Of a stretch of DNA of 7,342 nucleotides, positions 5,901 to 7,342 are shown one piece after another (within the stretch, counting starts at the first letter, position 1; every line of letters starts with the position of its first letter). A program made the translations under genes and the position numbers. Below the pieces are notes generated by a model. That model was not told the origin of the DNA. It made no database searches and was given only the letters and a program-made list of their open reading frames with translations. Source of the stretch: an uncultured Flavobacterium sp. (GTDB lineage Bacteria; Bacteroidota; Bacteroidia; Flavobacteriales; Flavobacteriaceae); the NCBI GenBank assembly GCA_934636265.1, contig CAKUAD010000036.1:1-7342 (forward strand), given 5' to 3'.

Positions 5901-7342
5901 GGTTTACGGCCAGGTATACGAGGCCGGTCTTACCGATGTTGAACCGGGATTTTCAGGTCAGGCTTCAGGCATTCAGGCATGGGTTGGCGTGAGTACAACC
6001 AATACTGACCCAAGCACTTGGGCATCAAATGCTTGGACCGTGGCTACATGGAACGGCGGGCACATTAGCAATAATGACGAATATCAGGCCAACATCGGAG
6101 GCTCACTCACCGTTGGTACATACTACTATGCAGTGCGCTTCCGCCTCAACGGTGGTCCTTACCGTTACGGAGGTACCGACGGTTTTAACGGCAACTTCTG
6201 GAATGGCACCACCTATAATAATGGTGTGCTGACAGTCAATCCCAACCCAACGCAGTGTGCTACACTTAACACTCCGGCAAATGCTGCTGTAAACGTAGCT
6301 CGCGGAACAGTTGCCCTTACATGGACTGCACCAACAACCGGTCCTGCTCCAACAGGATACAAAGTGTATTTTGGAACTACGGCAGGTACAACAACCTTGG
6401 TTACTACAACCGGCGCATCGGTATTCACTTACAATGCAACGGCTCCGGCTTATTCGACAACTTATTACTGGAGAGTAGTGCCAACGTCGACTATTGGTGG
6501 AGATGCTGCAGGGTGTGCTGAATTCAGCTTTACAATCGAGGCCGATCCGTTTGCGCCATACTGTTCTACAAACGTTACTTATACAAGCGACGTAGAGCCA
6601 ATTACCTTGGTGAACTTTGCCGGCATCAACAATGCCAGCAGCAACGTGGTTGACGGTACTCCGGGACTGGAAAACTTTATCGCCATCAGCGGAAATGTTA
6701 CCACCGAGAATACTTATGCCATGACCCTCAAAGGAAATACCAACGGTTCGTATACAAGTTACTTCCGCATATTTGTCGACTGGAACCAAGATGGTGATTT
6801 TAACGATGCCAATGAGTCAATTGACGGAGGTTCGGTAAATTCGTCAACCGGTATCGATGCCAAGCAAGCGGTAACCAATATTACCATTCCGGCTAACGCA
6901 CTTGCTGGCGACACCCGTATGCGTATCAAGAAACTTTATAGTTACTCGGCTCCAACTTCATGGGACGCCTGTACGGGAGGTGGTTTTGGTCAGACTGAAG
7001 ATTACACCCTTAACGTGACGTTGTGTACACCTTCTACTTGGTATGCTGATGCTGATGGAGATTCTTATGGCGATGCCAGCGTATCAGTTTCGGCATGTTT
7101 TGCTCCTGCAGGATATGTTGCCAACAACACTGATTGTGACGATAGCGACGATGCAATCTATCAATCGGCTGAGCTTTATGTCGATGCCGACAACGATGGC
7201 TATACAACAGGAGTAACGGCAATCATTTGTTACGGCGCCACTATTCCTGCAGGTTATGTAGGAAGCCTTACCGCAATTGATTGCGACGATGAAGTAGCTT
7301 CGGTTAACCCAGGCGCTACTGAGATTGCCTACAACGGAATCG
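2926..7342 (+). CDS. Giant multi-domain secreted surface protein (FN3, choice-of-anchor J, GEVED, MopE-type repeats), 3' truncated by window
   Basis: The frame is open from ATG 2926 to the last base (1472 codons plus one base, no stop), so the C-terminus is missing. Residues 1-19 are a clear signal peptide (MNKLYFWLLALFSVLQMQA, then QT). Modules in order: N-terminal beta-rich domain about 22-203 (family not named); CARDB/Ig-like 206-318; choice-of-anchor J 321-480; FN3 484-570; unassigned 571-714; FN3 716-803; second choice-of-anchor J 804-965; YGQVYEAG module 966-1107; FN3/Ig-like 1111-1205; GEVED 1213-1365; two MopE-like acidic repeats from 1372. Composition is rich in Thr, Ser, Gly, Ala and Asn, as in extracellular beta proteins. 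No catalytic motif is visible. Such proteins are commonly type IX secretion substrates acting as adhesins or carrying enzyme domains, but the sorting domain that would prove this lies beyond the edge. The ATG is chosen because the signal peptide follows at once and an A/T-rich leader precedes it. Confidence 0.93.
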   Translation, partial: MNKLYFWLLALFSVLQMQAQTVTIGTGTNVGNKLPVVPYYGYSYTQQLVLKSEINTSGNITKIRFYSNGTSLGTQSNNWTIFMGHTTKTSFTSNTDWILSGAMTQVFSGTVTAPSSEGWMEIALTTPFPYNNSDNLVIAVDENAASYSGAFGTNYFRITNNTTTFANRAIYYQNDSTNPDPATITLTGVRTSYLSQMQLEFPVATDVAATAITGIPASNCATASAPLSVTLRNDGSSPLNFATTPATVTLNITGASTQTLTGTVSSGTLAPAATTSVVLSPSAAFTAAGTHNLSATVALTGDGNASNDTTTAAKSILALEGVPYTEGFTTTSTPAGWNTTGWTIEANHGVTGNGIYKNLWSSTGATSGQFTSGPVGVLGSNDELKFDYRLLAWASPYPGSTVAPTGNWGNFTVQISADCGTNFTTLGTVNSSNHTANGQSFSTKSYNLAAYAGQNVIFRIVATWASGDYYLDMDNFSIAPTPSCPAPNDFVSTAVGPESGSFSWTGSGNFELQYGPTGFTVGSGTTQVVTGATTATISGLTTNQAYQVYVRKSCGAGEYSTWAGPISITPSNDVIYNAGPIGSQYVAAPTNTTVSSCPATMSITVPAGKRIASLATQYSITASSLNNAWMSEQRSYIYSPALALGEASVAAGSGSSAGTMNYSRALTFANGATGTVSFELRVFRTYEGVAGCNTDMQVVPNGSWKLIPVFEDIPGCPEPTALGANSITETNAILTWTSEGTSFDIEYGVAPFTPTGTPTLTGVSNPYNLESLAANTNYVYYVRQDCGGEQSVWVGPFSFKTLCTPYSVPYTEGFESGFTNLTAVGGCLSQVSVVGDQVWTANSSATDYNRTPRTGSFNAYLRYSNEDWMFIPIQLTGGVSYDFSCYARQDGGTATNASIAVSFGTDKTAAAMTNTIVASTGLVNGNYQRIEGQFTPASSGIYFIGIKGQINGTPWYISLDDISIVTSPTDTPDYVGLQFPASATILASETATVYGQVYEAGLTDVEPGFSGQASGIQAWVGVSTTNTDPSTWASNAWTVATWNGGHISNNDEYQANIGGSLTVGTYYYAVRFRLNGGPYRYGGTDGFNGNFWNGTTYNNGVLTVNPNPTQCATLNTPANAAVNVARGTVALTWTAPTTGPAPTGYKVYFGTTAGTTTLVTTTGASVFTYNATAPAYSTTYYWRVVPTSTIGGDAAGCAEFSFTIEADPFAPYCSTNVTYTSDVEPITLVNFAGINNASSNVVDGTPGLENFIAISGNVTTENTYAMTLKGNTNGSYTSYFRIFVDWNQDGDFNDANESIDGGSVNSSTGIDAKQAVTNITIPANALAGDTRMRIKKLYSYSAPTSWDACTGGGFGQTEDYTLNVTLCTPSTWYADADGDSYGDASVSVSACFAPAGYVANNTDCDDSDDAIYQSAELYVDADNDGYTTGVTAIICYGATIPAGYVGSLTAIDCDDEVASVNPGATEIAYNGI
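3886..4365 (+). other. Choice-of-anchor J-like domain, copy 1 (within giant protein)
   Basis: Residues 321-480 begin with VPYTEGF (322-328), followed by a W-rich stretch (AGWNTTGWTIE), and end with the typical closing strand YYLDMDNFSI (469-478). This MAM/jelly-roll-like pattern, with an opening PY-x-E-x-F and a closing D-(D/N)-(F/I)-x-I, marks the choice-of-anchor J family found in Bacteroidota secreted proteins. These domains are thought to bind ligands, often glycans, though specificity cannot be read from the sequence. Confidence 0.7.
4375..4635 (+). other. Fibronectin type III domain 1 (within giant protein)
   Basis: Residues 484-570 start with CPAPNDF and contain the FN3 landmarks: SFSWTGSGNFELQYG (W in strand B, Y in strand C), then ATISGLTTNQAYQVYVRKSC (L and the tyrosine corner). 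They close with STWAGPISI. This is the flavobacterial C-P-x-P type of FN3 with an internal Cys after YVR. It is a spacer or adhesion module lying directly after choice-of-anchor J copy 1. Confidence 0.8.
4636..5070 (+). other. Unassigned beta-rich module between the two FN3 domains (within giant protein)
   Basis: Residues 571-715 do not match a family I can name. The stretch has alternating hydrophobic strands, ITVPAGKRIASLATQYSITA (737-756), a Trp-containing segment NNAWMSEQRSYIYSP, a Ser/Gly/Ala-rich turn (AAGSGSSAGTMNYSR) and strands VSFELRVFRTYEG and WKLIPVFEDI. It has two cysteines, in SSCPA near the start and AGCNT near the end, possibly a disulfide. The overall look is a jelly-roll of about 140 residues, like the P-domain or calcium-dependent carbohydrate-binding folds, but that is inference. 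Confidence 0.5.
5071..5334 (+). other. Fibronectin type III domain 2 (within giant protein)
   Basis: Residues 716-803 start with CPEPTALGAN and carry NAILTWTSEGTSFDIEYG, the tyrosine-corner region LAANTNYVYYVRQDCGGEQS, and a closing VWVGPFSFKTLC. Layout, the opening C-P-x-P and the Cys after YVR all match FN3 domain 1, so the two are clear relatives. It is followed directly by the second choice-of-anchor J domain. Confidence 0.85.
5335..5820 (+). other. Choice-of-anchor J-like domain, copy 2 (within giant protein)
   Basis: Residues 804-965 open with VPYTEGFESGF (808-818), contain a paired GGC...DQVWTANSS segment and DWMFIPIQLTGGVSYDFSCY, and close with WYISLDDISIV (955-965). The opening heptapeptide is identical to copy 1 and the closing D-D-I-S-I is the family signature. 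The domain follows an FN3 here, whereas copy 1 precedes one. Confidence 0.75.
5821..6246 (+). other. YGQVYEAG beta-sandwich module (within giant protein)
   Basis: Residues 966-1107 have the landmarks ATVYGQVYEAGLTDVEPG (991-1008), GIQAWVGVSTTNTDPSTWAS, NNDEYQANIGG (1065-1075), TYYYAVRFRLNGGPYRYGG and NFWNGTTYNNGVLTV. I recall this pattern as a recurrent extracellular module in Bacteroidota secreted proteins and some glycoside hydrolases, but I cannot give a firm family name. Many Trp and Tyr residues would suit carbohydrate binding; that is inference. Confidence 0.5.
6256..6540 (+). other. Fibronectin type III / Ig-like domain 3 (within giant protein)
   Basis: Residues 1111-1205 begin CATLNTPANAAVNVARG and continue VALTWTAPTTGPAPTGYKVY (strands B and C), a Thr-rich loop (GTTAGTTTLVTTTGAS), then YSTTYYWRVVPTSTIGGDAAG and a closing strand EFSFTIE. 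The TW...GYKVYFG...TYYWRVVP pattern is typical of FN3-like spacer domains in Bacteroidota proteins. It is of a different subtype from FN3 domains 1 and 2, without C-P-x-P. Confidence 0.7.
6562..7020 (+). other. GEVED domain (within giant protein)
   Basis: Residues 1213-1365 match the GEVED domain (PF20009): an opening YCSTN, I-x-x-V-N-F-A-G-I-N-N-A-S, the calcium-loop-like FVDWNQDGDFNDANE (1283-1297), the strand TNITIPANALAGDTRMRIK, and a closing GQTEDYTLNVT. The last is the family's G-E-V-E-D signature with Q-T in place of E-V. The Asp/Asn ladder D1285, N1287, D1289, D1291 is well placed to bind Ca2+. The family is found in secreted, often type IX-exported, proteins; its precise role is not known. 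Confidence 0.85.
7039..7342 (+). repeat. Tandem MopE-type acidic metal-binding repeats, array continues past the window
   Basis: Two degenerate protein repeats follow the GEVED domain. Repeat 1 (residues 1372-1412) reads WYADADGDSYGD, then C-F-A-P-A-G-Y-V and NNTDCDDSDDAIY. Repeat 2 (from residue 1417) reads LYVDADNDGY, then C-Y-G, IPAGYV and AIDCDDEVASVNPGATEI. The D-x-D-x-D-G-x-Y ... C ... P-x-G-Y-V ... DCDD pattern is that of the putative metal-binding motif family named after MopE (Cu-binding_MopE, PF11617). The window ends within YNGI, the start of the usual NGIDDDCDG-type linker. Clustered Asp and one Cys pair per repeat suggest Ca2+ or other metal binding plus a disulfide; which metal cannot be read from the sequence. 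Confidence 0.8.

Noticed and set aside
6103..6789. 228-codon minus-strand open frame with a cysteine- and serine-rich product
   Set aside because: It is antisense to the giant secreted-protein frame. Its Cys/Ser bias is what results from reading the reverse complement of Thr/Ala/Gly-rich codons.
2926..7342. Idea that the domain mosaic hides a novel defence or secretion system
   Set aside because: All recognisable modules are ordinary extracellular structural or binding domains. There are no nucleases, ATPases, toxin or immunity genes, or mobile elements nearby.

Overview
The window looks like the chromosome of a Bacteroidota bacterium, most likely Flavobacteriia. A DUF5686/CarboxypepD_reg-like outer-membrane protein is typical of that phylum. 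So is a very long secreted protein built from fibronectin type III, choice-of-anchor J, GEVED and MopE-type modules. The A/T-rich leader with no Shine-Dalgarno sequence before the second gene also fits. GC content looks mid-40s to high-40s percent by eye, rather high for Flavobacterium, so I do not name a genus.

Layout: (1) 1-90 is an open frame ending in TAA that may be the last 29 codons of an upstream gene (weak evidence). (2) 113-2689 (+) is a complete 858-residue DUF5686-family protein: signal peptide, one carboxypeptidase-regulatory-like beta-sandwich, a middle region and a C-terminal beta-barrel ending in Phe. (3) 2690-2925 is a 236-base intergenic region with no gene. It holds a small palindrome and a bulged inverted repeat just ahead of the next start. 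(4) 2926 to the window end (+) is one uninterrupted reading frame of at least 1472 codons that runs off the right edge. It starts with a clean signal peptide and continues as a mosaic of extracellular beta-sandwich modules, ending in two MopE-like acidic repeats that are still in progress at the edge.

Both main products are envelope or surface proteins, but a gap of about 240 bases with its own leader suggests separate transcription, and nothing shows that they work together. The giant protein is probably a type IX secretion substrate, an adhesin or the non-catalytic part of a large exoenzyme. No catalytic domain is visible in its first 1472 residues, and the C-terminal sorting domain that would settle export lies outside the window. 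I see no RNA genes, CRISPR arrays, insertion sequences, phage genes or defence genes. The parts worth a second look are the unassigned modules in the giant protein, the unfinished metal-binding array and the uncertain start of the DUF5686 gene.
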